This document shows, piece after piece, positions 1 through 5,994 of a stretch of 11,298 bases of DNA. A program made the translations under genes and the position numbers. Source of the DNA: an uncultured Clostridia bacterium (GTDB lineage Bacteria; Bacillota; Clostridia; Christensenellales; UBA1242); contig CANBAX010000017.1 in the NCBI GenBank assembly GCA_947366645.1, forward strand, positions 1-11,298, in the 5' to 3' direction. Position 1 is the first letter of the stretch; every line of letters begins with the position of its first letter. The notes beneath the pieces were generated by a model, which searched no databases, was not told the origin of the DNA, and saw only the letters and a program-made list of their open reading frames with translations.

Positions 1-605
1 GTATCAACATTTTCACATATGCTGATACCCACACTGCTTCCAAGTGACGCAGGTTTTATAATAAGCGGAAAGGAAAGTTCAACATTGACTTTGTTTAAAA
101 TTTGAAATTTATTTTTTCTGTACTCGCTTGCATAAAAATCCACAAATTTAGGCGACGCAATTTTGTAAGAACGCATAATTCTTTTTGCAATAGCCTTATC
201 CATGCATATCGCACTTGATAGGGTCGAGCAAGAGGTGTAAGGAATAAAGCATAAATCAAGCACGCCTTGTAATGTACCGTCCTCCCCATTTCTTCCATGA
301 GTGCAAAGCAGGGCGCAGTCCACCTTTATGTGTTTTTTGTATTTGCCTCCGCTTTCCACCACAAGATAAGGTTTGCCCAGCACCGGTGTCACCTGTTTTT
401 TCTTAATTACATTCTTCTCGAAATTTAAAAAAGTTTCCGCTCTGTCAAGATTATCTCCAATGTACCATTTCCCGTCGGGGTGTATGTAGACGGGAAGAGT
501 GTTGTAACTCGGGCTTAAGTTTTTAAGCACCTGCATCGCCGTAATGATAGAAATATCATGTTCAACACTTTTGCCACCAAAAATCACCGCTAAAACATCT
601 TTCAT
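1..605 (-). CDS. ddl: D-alanine--D-alanine ligase, C-terminal part cut off by window edge
   Basis: Cytoplasmic ATP-grasp enzyme that joins two D-alanines with ATP; the dipeptide is the substrate of MurF in peptidoglycan precursor synthesis. About 201 residues are visible. The N-terminal motif FGGKSVEHDIS (residues 9-19) holds the catalytic glutamate E15. HGRNGEDGTLQG is at 103-114, and the start of the ATP-grasp region, IIKPASLGSSVGIS, is at 182-195. The start is ATG at 605, with AAAGGAG six bases upstream. That ribosome binding site overlaps the stop codon of the preceding Mur ligase gene, so the two are probably translationally coupled. The missing C-terminal portion (families run to about 300-360 residues) would carry the Mg-binding residues and the omega-loop residue that separates D-Ala from D-lactate or D-Ser ligases. 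Acceptor specificity is therefore inferred from the MurF neighbour, not seen. Confidence 0.95.
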   Translation of the reverse strand, partial: MKDVLAVIFGGKSVEHDISIITAMQVLKNLSPSYNTLPVYIHPDGKWYIGDNLDRAETFLNFEKNVIKKKQVTPVLGKPYLVVESGGKYKKHIKVDCALLCTHGRNGEDGTLQGVLDLCFIPYTSCSTLSSAICMDKAIAKRIMRSYKIASPKFVDFYASEYRKNKFQILNKVNVELSFPLIIKPASLGSSVGISICENVD

Positions 606-616
606 TTTTTTCTCCT

Positions 617-2035
617 TTAACTAAAATTATCTGGCAAGTCATTTTCAAATAGAATTACGCACCCGTCTGTAGTTAGCCGCGAAATGTAATCCTTTTGCTT
701 ATCTCTGTCCTTTGCAAAAAAGATATTGCTTTTTTTAAAGTTGTGGGAGATAAGTCCAGAAAGTATATCGTTTTTGTTTGTATCATTCATAATAATTACA
801 TAATCCGCAATATCGGCAATTTCAGCGCCCAGCCTAAAATTCAATTCGCTTTGCCTGTCGCCCATTTCCACAAACCCAGGGGTAATAACTATTTTTCTTC
901 CCTCAAAACTATCCAGCACTTTAAGTGCCTCTATCGCACCTGTAATATTTGAATTGTAGGAATCATCAATAATACTAACGCTACCATTTTTGATTAACTC
1001 AAGCCTGTGAGGTGTTGGCTCAAGACGGGAAACTGCATCTTTTATGTCCTTCAAAGAAATTCCCATAATATAGGCAAGGGCTGCGGCGGTGACAATATTG
1101 TCAATATTGCATTTTCCTAAAAGTCGAGTTTTAAGTTCAACCTCCTGCCCCTCAATTAAAAGGGTAAACCTGCTTCCTTCCTTTCCCATTTTAATATCTT
1201 TTGCCCAAGCATAAGAGCCTTCAACACAGGTCAAAAACTTAGATACTTTGCATTTCTTGTATAATTTAAGGTTGCTTTTGCTATCGCCATTAATAACTGC
1301 ACTGCCCTCTCTGTCCATAAATCTCAAAAGTTCATATTTGGTTTCTTCAATGTTTTCCAGCGTTTTAAAACTTTCAAGGTGTTGAGGGCCCACCGTAGTA
1401 AGTATGGCGTACTGAGGGCGTACAAACTCAGTCAGAGTTTTTATATCTCCCCTCTTCCTTGCCCCCATTTCCGCAATAAAAATGTCCTCGTCATCAAGTT
1501 TTTCTAAAATGGTTTTGCAAATACCCATTTCAGTGTTATAGCTTGCTGGTGTCGCACACACCTTGTATTCTTTTCCAAGAATTGCCGCCAAAATATTTTT
1601 GGTTGATGTCTTGCCATAGCTTCCAGTAATGCCTATTCTTTTGCAGGATTTAGTCGCAAGTTTGCGTGCTGCTTTTCCCATATAGTATCTTTTAATTAAA
1701 ATTTCAATAGGAAGTACTATAAAATGAACTATCACCATAAAAAGCGGTGTTAGTAAGAAATAAATAAGGAAGTTGAAGATAATAAGCGCCCAGTGTGGTG
1801 TAAACTGGCAATTAATCACCATAAGTGCATATGTGAAAATGATATATATAATAACGTATCGCCACATTCGTTTCGTCAATATAAGTTTGTTTTTCTTGCC
1901 ATAAGCAAGGCTAAAAGAAAGGGCTTTATCAAAGAATTTGCCTATTTTATACCCCTCAAGTTGATAGGTTTTCATATAGACATATGCCCACAAAACCAAA
2001 ACTATAAGCATCAAAAAGCCATATAAAAAGCTCAT
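617..2035 (-). CDS. murF: MurF-type Mur ligase with N-terminal membrane region
   Basis: Predicted to add D-Ala-D-Ala to UDP-MurNAc-tripeptide using ATP. The product is 472 residues. Mur-ligase core motifs are clear: P-loop GSYGKTST (138-145), YNTEMG (166-171), AEMGA (188-192), a candidate carbamylated lysine in ETKYEL (K233), TPHRLE (341-346) and DDSYNSN (357-363). The DDSYN type is characteristic of MurF. The unusual part is residues 1-130. In place of the soluble UDP-binding domain there are hydrophobic stretches at about 3-21, 59-76 and 82-113, separated by basic loops, so the ligase is probably held at the membrane with its core in the cytoplasm. The ATG at 2035 is chosen because GGGAGG lies four bases upstream and it forms an ATGA overlap with the hydrolase stop. 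A TTG at 2047 would lie inside that ribosome binding site. Adjacent ddl supports the MurF role. Another ligase specificity on a lipid-linked substrate cannot be excluded. Confidence 0.85.
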   Translation of the reverse strand: MSFLYGFLMLIVLVLWAYVYMKTYQLEGYKIGKFFDKALSFSLAYGKKNKLILTKRMWRYVIIYIIFTYALMVINCQFTPHWALIIFNFLIYFLLTPLFMVIVHFIVLPIEILIKRYYMGKAARKLATKSCKRIGITGSYGKTSTKNILAAILGKEYKVCATPASYNTEMGICKTILEKLDDEDIFIAEMGARKRGDIKTLTEFVRPQYAILTTVGPQHLESFKTLENIEETKYELLRFMDREGSAVINGDSKSNLKLYKKCKVSKFLTCVEGSYAWAKDIKMGKEGSRFTLLIEGQEVELKTRLLGKCNIDNIVTAAALAYIMGISLKDIKDAVSRLEPTPHRLELIKNGSVSIIDDSYNSNITGAIEALKVLDSFEGRKIVITPGFVEMGDRQSELNFRLGAEIADIADYVIIMNDTNKNDILSGLISHNFKKSNIFFAKDRDKQKDYISRLTTDGCVILFENDLPDNFS

Positions 2036-2781
2036 ACTTCCTCCCAAAAATCTTCTAAATATTTGTAAAATACAAGTGGACTATCTAAAAATGAGTAATG
2101 TCCAGCATCTTCCAGTACTACAAAGCGGGAATTTTTAATAAGTTTGTGTAACCTTTTTCCCATATAAACCGGAGTTTCTTTATCATTTCTGCCAAACACA
2201 ATAAGTGTTTTGGCAGTGATAAGCGGACAATATTCATCTAAGTATTGATTTACCACCGCAACAAACACTTTTTTCATATCCTCGGAAAGCACTTTGTAAT
2301 CTTCCGAGCCAGCGTCTGGAAGGTAATACCCCAACTTTTTTAATATTTTGTATCTGTAAAGTTTAAAATAATAATCCATTTTGCGTTTAGGTTTAAGTCC
2401 CGCACTATCTACCAGCACACAAGAACGGATTAAACTTTTTTTAAGTGACGCCAAAAGAATAGCCACTCGCCCGCCAAAAGAGTGACCAAGCACATCGCAT
2501 TTAGATATATTCAAATGTTCACATAAACTCATCACCATAGTTGCATATGTGAATATGTTCCAGTCTTTAATTCGTTTTTGGCTTTTTCCAAAGGGTGGAA
2601 AGTCCACCGTGATAAACTTTCTTGACGGAAAATTTTTGATAAGTCCACTATAAACCTTACCGCTTCCTCCCCAGCCATGCAAAAGTAGACAAGGAACGCC
2701 CTCGCCACTGCCAAAAATGGAATAATGAATTTTTACGCCACTATATACAAACACCATATTAATTTTTATGAATAAACTCAT
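2032..2781 (-). CDS. Alpha/beta hydrolase of unknown substrate
   Basis: A 249-residue alpha/beta-hydrolase-fold protein with a complete apparent catalytic set. The oxyanion-hole motif HGWGG is at about 35-39, the nucleophile elbow GHSFGGR (serine) lies near residue 100, a candidate acid is in FGRNDKETP, and the histidine is in AGHYSFLD. No signal peptide is obvious, so it is probably cytoplasmic. The family covers esterases, lipases, C-C hydrolases and others, and the sequence does not show the substrate. It is the first gene of a coupled unit: its TGA overlaps the murF ATG by four bases, which suggests a cell-envelope role, but that is inference. ATG 2781 is used here. Neither it nor the in-frame ATG at 2757 has a visible Shine-Dalgarno sequence, so the first eight residues are uncertain. 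Confidence 0.85.
   Translation of the reverse strand: MSLFIKINMVFVYSGVKIHYSIFGSGEGVPCLLLHGWGGSGKVYSGLIKNFPSRKFITVDFPPFGKSQKRIKDWNIFTYATMVMSLCEHLNISKCDVLGHSFGGRVAILLASLKKSLIRSCVLVDSAGLKPKRKMDYYFKLYRYKILKKLGYYLPDAGSEDYKVLSEDMKKVFVAVVNQYLDEYCPLITAKTLIVFGRNDKETPVYMGKRLHKLIKNSRFVVLEDAGHYSFLDSPLVFYKYLEDFWEEV
2040..2045 (-). promoter_or_regulatory. Ribosome binding site fixing the murF start
   Basis: GGGAGG reads on the minus strand four bases before ATG 2035. A TTG in the same frame at 2047-2045 would give four extra residues but overlaps this site, so it is not the start. The site lies within the 3' end of the hydrolase gene. Confidence 0.8.
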
Positions 2782-2811
2782 AAAAGTGTTGTTAAAATCA
2801 CGGTAGAAATG

Positions 2812-2855
2812 AAAAAGAGTAAAAATCGTTTGTAATTTTCATAAAAAAAGAGTAA
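2812..2855. repeat. Direct repeat of an 11-mer spanning the spoVG promoter
   Basis: AAAAAGAGTAA occurs exactly at 2812-2822 and again at 2845-2855, offset by 33 bp, about three helical turns. The first copy lies upstream of the candidate -35 and the second runs into the candidate -10 of spoVG. It could be a binding site for a dimeric regulator, but in DNA this A-rich an 11-mer repeat may be chance. Confidence 0.3.
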
Positions 2856-2858
2856 TAT
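2830..2858 (+). promoter_or_regulatory. Candidate sigma-A promoter of spoVG
   Basis: TTGTAA (2830-2835), a 17-base spacer and TAATAT (2853-2858) fit the vegetative consensus in sequence and spacing. Transcription would start near 2865, leaving a leader of about 40 bases before the TTG start. In Bacillus subtilis spoVG is driven by sigma-H. No properly spaced sigma-H site is seen here. Confidence 0.55.
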
Positions 2859-2905
2859 ATTTATAGGCTTACATGGCTAATCGAATAAAAGGACGGTAAA
2901 GACAT

Positions 2906-3172
2906 TTGAAAATCACAGACGTAAGAGTAAGACTCGTAACAAAGGACGATGCAAAATTAAAGGCAGTGGCATCTATCACTATTGACGACTGCTTTGTAGT
3001 ACATGACATTAAGGTAATAAATGGACAAGATGGACTCTTCATTTCCATGCCAAGAAGAAAGACACCTGAGGGAGATTATAAAGATATAGTTCACCCTATC
3101 AATACTGAAACAAGAGAGATGATTAAATCTGTAGTACTTGAAGGCTACAATAAAACATTATCCGCTGAATAA
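2906..3172 (+). CDS. spoVG: SpoVG regulatory protein
   Basis: Small cytoplasmic nucleic-acid-binding protein of 88 residues, compared with about 97 in B. subtilis. In the family it affects septation and spore cortex formation in Bacillus and acts as a broad DNA/RNA-binding regulator in other Firmicutes. The match covers the whole length: N-terminus KITDVRVRLV, FVVHDIKVINGQDGLFISMP in the middle (about 31-50), then the RRKTPEGDYKDIVHPI block. The start is TTG at 2906. An in-frame TAA lies three codons upstream (2897-2899), so no other start fits the conserved N-terminus. Ribosome-binding sequence is weak: an AAAAGGA stretch sits about 12 bases upstream. TTG plus this spacing suggests modest translation. 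It diverges from the hydrolase-murF-ddl unit and converges on ypeB across a shared terminator. Confidence 0.95.
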   Translation: MKITDVRVRLVTKDDAKLKAVASITIDDCFVVHDIKVINGQDGLFISMPRRKTPEGDYKDIVHPINTETREMIKSVVLEGYNKTLSAE

Positions 3173-3201
3173 AATAGATTACTCAATTTTGTTTTAGTTT
3201 T

Positions 3202-3223
3202 TTGCGCGAACAACCCCGTGCAA
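3202..3223. other. Small hairpin between spoVG and the terminator
   Basis: TTGCGCG (3202-3208) can pair with CGTGCAA (3217-3223) around an eight-base loop, with one G-U pair on the plus strand. Neither strand has a T run directly after it, so it does not look like an intrinsic terminator. It may only stabilise the spoVG mRNA end, or be chance. Confidence 0.25.
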
Positions 3224-3239
3224 GTTTATATGTGACAAA

Positions 3240-3264
3240 AAACACAGACTCATCGTCTGTGTTT
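3240..3264. terminator. Bidirectional intrinsic terminator between spoVG and ypeB
   Basis: A ten-base-pair perfect stem, AAACACAGAC with GTCTGTGTTT, around the loop TCATC. On the minus strand it is followed by a run of T, ending ypeB transcripts. On the plus strand it is followed by CTTTATTTT, ending spoVG. It lies just past the ypeB stop codon. Confidence 0.85.
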
Positions 3265-3271
3265 CTTTATT

Positions 3272-4636
3272 TTACAATAATTTGCTTCCGTCGTCTGTTT
3301 TAATTACTTTTAAGATATTTTCTTCATCACCAGTACTTCCATTTACATAGATGTAGAAGGTATCTTCACTATTCACACATTCAAATTCATAGCAAAGTAT
3401 CTCTCTATTATAATCAAGTGGGGCAAGCACCTTTCTTTCCCCTACTATGGTAAGTGAAATTGGCACTTTACTTCTTACAGAGTCAAGACTAATACTAAAT
3501 GAACCTAAACTGCGAGGCACATGGTTTGTGAAATACGTAGTTGCATCATAACCCACCACTGTACCCGAATCAAGGTCAATTTTCACCTTTACAAGGTCTG
3601 GGTAAAGCACTACTCCGCTTTGAATAGGTGCAATGTTAAAGTAGGCGTCCGCACCTATACTGTCCTTCCAAACCACCTTAGGGTTTTCAATGCCATTGCT
3701 TTTTGCAAAGTCAAGAGCTAAGCGCTCTGCATCTTCTTCTTGAAGACTTGTGCCATTTCCGCTTTTACCTGTTCCACTGACGGTAAGAATATGTCCTCCT
3801 ATTTGAGATACCTGAACATAAAGCATTTCTTCATCGGTGTTTTTAAGTCTAAAGTTAAATGTTTCAAATCTTCCTTTGGTTTCCCCTTCATAATCAAGGG
3901 TAACTATATTTTTAAATTTGGCAGATATAACTTCACTTGCCCTCTCTTTAGTCACCTTGTCGCCCTTAAGCCCTTTAATAGCAACATTTGTTACTGAATC
4001 TGAGAAAGGTCCGTCATAAATCATAGTTGGGTATTCTATGTCCACATCATGAAGTTGTGACATTTGCGTCGAGAAGTCGCCGGACTCAAGGTCCATACTG
4101 TTATGTAAAATGTTATATCCTCTTTGTATTTTTCTAGCAAACTTGTTAAGTTGCGCCTTAAGTGAAAGAATATTATCATAAATATCTTGAAGTGTGTCTT
4201 TTTCAGCACTCGTCAAACTGCCACCTTTTGCAAGTTTGTCCGCAAGTGTTGAAGTATAACCAGACATTTGGTTGACCATTCTTACATTTTCATTCACATC
4301 ATCTTGAGAAAGTGGAAGTGAAGAAATACTAACTTCCGCCTCAGTCGCATTTCTTGACACCTCTGTTAAAAGTTTCTTTTGATAGGCAGATGTGGAAGAA
4401 TTTAATATTTTTGACAACTTTATTTCACTGTTATTTACGCTGTCAACAAGGTCATAAAAGTTTTTTTGATAAATGCTTTCAAGCCTTGTGCCATACTCAT
4501 TAGCATCGTTTTGCATGACGCCATATGCTATACCAAAGCCTATTGTGCCTAAGGCAAGCACACCGGTGGCAATAGAAAGACCAATTACAGCACCTTTATA
4601 TCGTTTATTTTGTTTCTTAGTTTGATTTTCTGTCAT
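3272..4636 (-). CDS. ypeB: Germination protein YpeB
   Basis: Partner of the cortex-lytic enzyme SleB; in Bacillus each protein is needed for the other's stable presence in the dormant spore. At 454 residues it is close to the B. subtilis length. A basic N-terminus leads into a single membrane segment at about 15-38, followed by a largely helical region (about 50-185) and PepSY-like beta/alpha repeats in the C-terminal half. Diagnostic stretches are YPTMIYDGPFSDSV (202-215) and NIAPIQSGVVLYPDLVKV, which precedes GTVVGYDATTYF. ATG 4636 has AGGAGG five bases upstream, a site that overlaps the sleB stop codon. sleB is nine bases upstream and spoIIR precedes it, so all three are probably transcribed together in the forespore. 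Transcription ends at the hairpin immediately downstream. Confidence 0.97.
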   Translation of the reverse strand: MTENQTKKQNKRYKGAVIGLSIATGVLALGTIGFGIAYGVMQNDANEYGTRLESIYQKNFYDLVDSVNNSEIKLSKILNSSTSAYQKKLLTEVSRNATEAEVSISSLPLSQDDVNENVRMVNQMSGYTSTLADKLAKGGSLTSAEKDTLQDIYDNILSLKAQLNKFARKIQRGYNILHNSMDLESGDFSTQMSQLHDVDIEYPTMIYDGPFSDSVTNVAIKGLKGDKVTKERASEVISAKFKNIVTLDYEGETKGRFETFNFRLKNTDEEMLYVQVSQIGGHILTVSGTGKSGNGTSLQEEDAERLALDFAKSNGIENPKVVWKDSIGADAYFNIAPIQSGVVLYPDLVKVKIDLDSGTVVGYDATTYFTNHVPRSLGSFSISLDSVRSKVPISLTIVGERKVLAPLDYNREILCYEFECVNSEDTFYIYVNGSTGDEENILKVIKTDDGSKLL

Positions 4637-4645
4637 GATAGCCTC

Positions 4646-5326
4646 CTATATTGCGAACACATGTTTACCAATGGTAACCACAGTTTTTCTTGAATAAATC
4701 CATTTGCTTGTCGCTGTACTAGCATTGTAGTAATATAGAGAGCCATAACTTGGGTCCCAACCATTAAGTGCATCTTGTGCCGCCTTATATGCACTGTCAT
4801 TTGGCGTGTAATTGATTTGTCCGTCATTTACACAAGTGAAAGCCCAAGGCTGATAGATAACGCCTGAAATAGTGTTAGGGAAAGAAGCACTTCTTACACG
4901 GTTAAGAATAACCGCCGCAACAGCCACCTGTCCAACATAAGGCTCACCTCTAGCCTCTGCATGAACACACCTAGCAAGAAGATTAAGGTCACTTGAGGAC
5001 TGGTTACTTCCGGTGCTACCACCAAGACTCATACCAAGTGCGGCAGCAGTTTTAGGTCCTACAATTCCGTCTGCGGTAAGTCCATTTTTTCTTTGGAATA
5101 ATTTTACAGCAGCCTTTGTTTGCGCGCCATAAATGCCATCTACCGCACCTTTATAGTAACCCCATCTCTTAAGTTTTGTTTGCACAGTACGATTTTGTGC
5201 CTTCGTAAGTGTTTCTACAATGTCACTGCTTGGGGTGGGACTATTGAAATATGTAAAGCCTACGGCAACCAATCCAATAGAAAAGCAGAAAAACATTGAA
5301 AGTGTCAACATTAGTATTTTTTTCAT
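4646..5326 (-). CDS. sleB: Spore cortex-lytic enzyme SleB
   Basis: Lytic transglycosylase that degrades muramic-lactam cortex peptidoglycan during germination. The 226-residue product has an N-terminal signal or membrane segment (about 3-27), a peptidoglycan-binding domain (about 46-98, including GYYKGAVDGIYGAQT and DGIVGPKTAAALG), a Ser/Gly linker, and a Hydrolase_2 catalytic domain (118-226). E124 in HAEARGE is the expected catalytic glutamate; NRVRSASFPNTISGVI and ALNGWDPSYG-type family motifs follow. ATG 5326 is chosen because GGAGG lies five bases upstream. A TTG at 5338 in the same frame precedes that site. It lies between spoIIR (19 bases upstream) and ypeB (9 bases downstream). The sleB-ypeB pair is the standard arrangement in spore formers and is usually under sigma-G. 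Confidence 0.97.
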   Translation of the reverse strand: MKKILMLTLSMFFCFSIGLVAVGFTYFNSPTPSSDIVETLTKAQNRTVQTKLKRWGYYKGAVDGIYGAQTKAAVKLFQRKNGLTADGIVGPKTAAALGMSLGGSTGSNQSSSDLNLLARCVHAEARGEPYVGQVAVAAVILNRVRSASFPNTISGVIYQPWAFTCVNDGQINYTPNDSAYKAAQDALNGWDPSYGSLYYYNASTATSKWIYSRKTVVTIGKHVFAI

Positions 5327-5331
5327 TTTTA

Positions 5332-5336
5332 CCTCC
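5332..5336 (-). promoter_or_regulatory. Ribosome binding site fixing the sleB start
   Basis: GGAGG on the minus strand, five bases before ATG 5326. The in-frame TTG at 5338 would place the initiator at the edge of this site and is rejected. Confidence 0.8.
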
Positions 5337-5345
5337 AAAAAATTT

Positions 5346-5882
5346 TTATGTTACACTTTTAAGTATTTCCCAAATTTTAGAAATATACACAATATTGTCG
5401 AAATTTTTGGTTTCGGTAAAACAAAATGCAGGATAAACCACACACCACCAGTTGTTTCCACTGCCACTGCCAAGCTCTAAAATGAGTGCGTCATAGTACC
5501 CTTCTTTAAGGGTAAGATTACCATTTTTATTCTCGTAGGTACGCAATGGAAAATACTCGTTATTGATTTTTGCGTGAGCGGTATAAGAAAACCCTTCCTC
5601 TTTTAAAACTGCATTTGCCACGCTTTCTATGTAATTGAAATTGTCTTCCATAGCCTTTACCGCCTCGTCTTTGGTGTGAATTTCACTTAAAATAGGAATA
5701 AGTGCCTCAACCACCGCGTCTTTAACGATATATTTCACAGCTTGGTCAATTTCAGAATTAGAGTTCGCACGAATATGGATTCGCAAATATTCCACCTCTT
5801 GACCGCCGGAAGGACAGATACCACAGACAAGTAATATAACCGCTATTCCCACCACTGATAAAATTGATATTATGTATTTCAT
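5346..5882 (-). CDS. spoIIR: Stage II sporulation protein R
   Basis: Forespore-made secreted signal that activates the membrane protease SpoIIGA in the mother cell, which then processes pro-sigma-E. The 178-residue product starts with a signal or membrane segment (about 3-24). The family block YLRIHIRANSNSEIDQ (32-47) follows, then KYIVKDAVVEAL, an amphipathic helical region, and the C-terminal block with EYFPLRTYE and NNWWCVVYPAFCF. It is shorter than the B. subtilis protein (about 224 residues) but the conserved C-terminal end, SKIWEIL, is present, so it looks complete. ATG 5882 is preceded by AAGAGG at 5888-5893. In Bacillus spoIIR is transcribed by sigma-F. Here it heads a unit with sleB and ypeB, a grouping that makes sense because all are forespore genes. 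Confidence 0.95.
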   Translation of the reverse strand: MKYIISILSVVGIAVILLVCGICPSGGQEVEYLRIHIRANSNSEIDQAVKYIVKDAVVEALIPILSEIHTKDEAVKAMEDNFNYIESVANAVLKEEGFSYTAHAKINNEYFPLRTYENKNGNLTLKEGYYDALILELGSGSGNNWWCVVYPAFCFTETKNFDNIVYISKIWEILKSVT

Positions 5883-5901
5883 AAAAACCTCTTAAAAGAT
5901 T

Positions 5902-5944
5902 TTTTGACCAAAATTTAAGAGGTATAATGAAAAATATGTCAAAA
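5902..5944. promoter_or_regulatory. Candidate spoIIR promoter/operator region
   Basis: Minus-strand CATTATA (5923-5929) fits a sigma-G-type -10 (CATNNTA), but no convincing forespore -35 lies at the right distance. Minus-strand TTGACA (5937-5942), 18 bases before TTAAAT (5913-5918), is an alternative sigma-A-like pair. The inverted repeat TTTTGAC (5902-5908) / GTCAAAA (5938-5944) frames the region. The sequence alone does not decide which of these is used. Confidence 0.3.
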
Positions 5945-5959
5945 TCTAAGTAAAAAGAA

Positions 5960-5994
5960 AAAATAAGCCCTTGCGGAACGCAAGGGCTTATTTT
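5960..5994. terminator. Strong terminator hairpin after sipL
   Basis: A perfect 16-bp stem (5960-5975 with 5979-5994) around a three-base loop, with a GC-rich centre GCCCTTGCG. On the minus strand it is followed by a T-rich tract, ending sipL. The sipL stop codon (5993-5995) overlaps the base of the stem. On the plus strand it is also followed by T residues, so it could work in both directions. Confidence 0.9.

Noticed and set aside
2863..2890. Possible sigma-H promoter for spoVG (ATAGGCTTA then ATCGAATAA)
   Set aside because: The boxes are only eight bases apart instead of 11-12, and the start would fall within a few bases of the ribosome binding region.
3202..3223. Hairpin after spoVG as an additional terminator
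   Set aside because: It has a G-U pair, a large loop and no following T run on either strand. The hairpin at 3240-3264 is the real terminator.
5904..5928. Plus-strand TTGACC ... TATAAT promoter in the spoIIR leader
   Set aside because: The spacer is only 13 bases, too short for sigma-A, and no gene follows on the plus strand before a strong terminator. Kept only as part of the operator observation.
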